Assembly (NCBI GenBank): GCA_037042185.1
Contig: JAXQJY010000029.1
Coordinates: 1,612,001-1,676,000, forward strand
Origin: Sordariomycetes sp. S80-01Y
Taxonomy: Eukaryota > Ascomycota > Sordariomycetes
Reading direction: 5' to 3'
DNA length: 64,000 bases
Part shown: in pieces, positions 62,424 through 64,000 of the stretch
How positions within the stretch are numbered: the first letter of the stretch is position 1
How the letters are laid out: the number at the start of each line of letters is the position of its first letter
Program-made: the position numbers and the translations under genes
The notes under the pieces: model-generated
What the model was told of the DNA's origin: nothing
The model's input: only the letters and a program-made list of their open reading frames with translations
Databases searched by the model: none

Positions 62424-64000
62424 TATCTCTCGACAATTAGACACCTTGAGCTGAACAGGATGTCAATATCAGCAACGGAATATGGGTTTATCCTGCAGGT
62501 GTCACAAACAGCTTGTTGCACGGAGTTGGTGGGATTTCGTCATGATGGCCTCAGCCGCCTCAACCGGCTTGTGTCACCTTGAACGGGATTAACTCCAGGT
62601 CTTCACCACTAAGCCAGAACCAGCAATTAGCTATCGATGGCTTTGAGTTAATTGTCTGACTGTATAACTACCTTAGGACGGTAACATGCTCCGTGTCAAG
62701 TGTCACGAATATAGCTCGCAGTCAAGCGGTTGAACTCCACAGCTTTCTCATGTAGTTCTTGACAATGTGGAGCTTGTGTTTAGGGTATTGAACAGACCCT
62801 GAAGTTGTCTCAACGAGACGCTAGGCTAGGCACAAAGTGAGACGAGGTGCACCAACAGGGAACCATCGGGAAGACTCAACAGATGCTGTCACGAGGACTT
62901 CACTTGCACTGCATGCATTCCGCCCGAGGCTTGACCCTTCTTGAAGAGCAAACGGGTTACCGACTGGTGGTCCCGGGTAGCTGCATTGTGAACGAATCTT
63001 TCTTACATGATGCCAAGACCACCCCACCGCGCGCCATGAGCCCGAGCATGAGCCCAAGCCTGAGCCTAGCCCAAGACGGGACCCGGATGAATGGCTCCCC
63101 CAGCTTTCCCAGCCGATCATGTCCGTCCAGCCCGCGGCCCCGGATGCCGTTCCTGGGGGTCCAGCGGCAAACCAAGGCGTGGCATGTGAAGCCAAGACTC
63201 TAGCAAGGGATGTGGTGCAGCCAGGGGCCGAAATGCTCTCAGCTTCAATTGCGTCGCTCAGACCTCCAACCCGACAAGAATTGGAGAGTGAAATTCTATT
63301 GCAAATGCCGTGATTTGGAGACTGCCGATCCGGGGCTAGCCTGACATCACGATCTTCACCAAACGACGATCCAGCAGCAGAGCTTGCAGCAGCTCTCGAG
63401 TCAGAAGCAAAGCCTGCAAAACCGGCCAGCCGCGCCTAGTGCAACACCAGCGGCCTCAATAACCCTACCGTTCGCTGGCTCCGATCCTGTGACCCGCGAG
63501 AAATGGCCTGAATCGGCCTAAGCCGTCTTGGCGGCGCTGCTGTGGCCGCTTATGGTGGTCACGGTCCTCCTCTGGGACACCCGTTGGAGAGGGGAGAGGT
63601 GACAGACACAATGGTCATGGGAGGGCCTAGACTGCATTTAAAGAAAGCGGTCAGCTGGAAAGAAGAGGCTCTAGGGGAAAATGTAGCGAAAGTGTGGTGG
63701 AGCTGCGTGAGGGGAAGAGTGACGATCCCGCTGAGGTGAGGACGAGTGCTTGGAGCTGCTGATGCAGCAGTGAAAGGGTTTCGACGATGGAAGTCTAAGA
63801 CCTGGAGCCCATGATCTCATAGACAAGCCAAGGCAGAGAAGGAGAGCTTTGACCAGCGACATGGTGATGTTATCACAACGGCATTGAAACCCGCAGAAAG
63901 ATCTGAATCGTAGAAGTGGCTGGCTGGGCAGTGGAATCTTTGCCCAGGTGAAGCTTCGAACCAAATCTGGTCCAGCACAGGCGCCCGGGCTCGGATAGCG
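62424..64000. other. Right-hand flank with no supportable gene
   Basis: 1.58 kb upstream of the GH15 gene to the window edge. It contains a short 12-bp-period repeat (listed separately). A minus-strand frame starting at 63862 opens MSLVKALLLCLGL, signal-peptide-like, but runs only 63 codons and has no other support. No RNA gene seen. Confidence 0.5.
63038..63075. repeat. Degenerate 12-bp tandem repeat
   Basis: Three units of the type GAGCC(C/T)-(G/A)AGC-nn in the right-hand flank, for example GAGCCCGAGCAT followed by GAGCCCAAGCCT. A simple-sequence array with no evident function. Confidence 0.6.

Noticed and set aside
62821-63203. Overlapping frames of 118-124 codons on both strands in the right-hand flank
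   Set aside because: They overlap a degenerate tandem repeat, are rich in Ser/Gly/Pro, and have no motif on either strand.
63671-63862. A 63-codon minus-strand frame opening MSLVKALLLCLGL, a possible small secreted protein
   Set aside because: Only the N-terminus is suggestive. The remainder is Ser/His/Pro-rich without a cysteine pattern, and the window ends too near to judge an intron structure.
63931-64000. A GGTTCGAAGC stretch on the minus strand resembling a tRNA B-box
   Set aside because: No matching A-box or cloverleaf could be folded around it.

Overview
The window looks like a chromosome segment of a filamentous ascomycete (Pezizomycotina; I lean towards Dothideomycetes, but the class is an inference). 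The evidence is the genes it carries, the intron style (about 47-126 nt, mostly GT-AG, with CTAAC-type branch sites close to the 3' end), moderately high GC, genes about 2 kb apart on both strands, and orthologs of yeast and Aspergillus housekeeping genes. I see no prokaryotic feature, CRISPR array, rRNA or tRNA gene, and no recognisable transposon or virus-like element.

I rebuilt 30 protein genes by splicing open frames at splice sites that restore conserved family motifs. From left to right: a Zn2Cys6 regulator cut by the left edge (-); a DUF1765 protein (-); a 4.4-kb stretch with no credible gene; a PhoD-like phosphatase (+); P5C dehydrogenase (+); a bHLH factor (+); PER1 (-); MPS1 kinase (+); mitochondrial ribosomal protein bL21m (-); NSA2 (+); HMT1/PRMT1 (+); PCM1 (-); MUS81 (+); RIB5 (-); ACL4 (+); GIR2 (-); PUF6 (+); a single-pass membrane protein (+); RPB4 (-); TRS23 (+); RPN10 (-); borealin/NBL1 (+); TMA22 (-); a 977-residue methyltransferase-like protein (+); an F-box protein (-); PHB2 (+); RUB1/NEDD8 (+); Elongin A (-); TFG2 (+); a HAD phosphatase (+); an unknown protein (+); and a GH15 glycosidase (-), followed by 1.6 kb with no gene I can support.

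The segment is housekeeping chromatin rather than a gene cluster. Themes recur: RNA polymerase II (RPB4, TFG2, ELA1), ribosome assembly and translation (NSA2, PUF6, ACL4, GIR2, TMA22, bL21m), ubiquitin and proteasome (RPN10, RUB1, ELA1, F-box), chromosome segregation and repair (MPS1, borealin, MUS81), membrane and cell wall supply (PER1, PCM1, TRS23). Many pairs are divergent and share 0.3-0.7-kb promoters.

The observations most worth checking are small. They are a perfect 12+12-bp palindrome upstream of the proline-catabolism gene, a start codon split by an intron (TRS23), a GC-AG intron (TMA22), 14-nt and 20-nt internal exons (HMT1), several introns whose length is a multiple of three and which contain no stop, paired CACGTG boxes upstream of a bHLH gene, and the unexplained 4.4-kb gap. 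I did not find a convincing undescribed multi-gene system.
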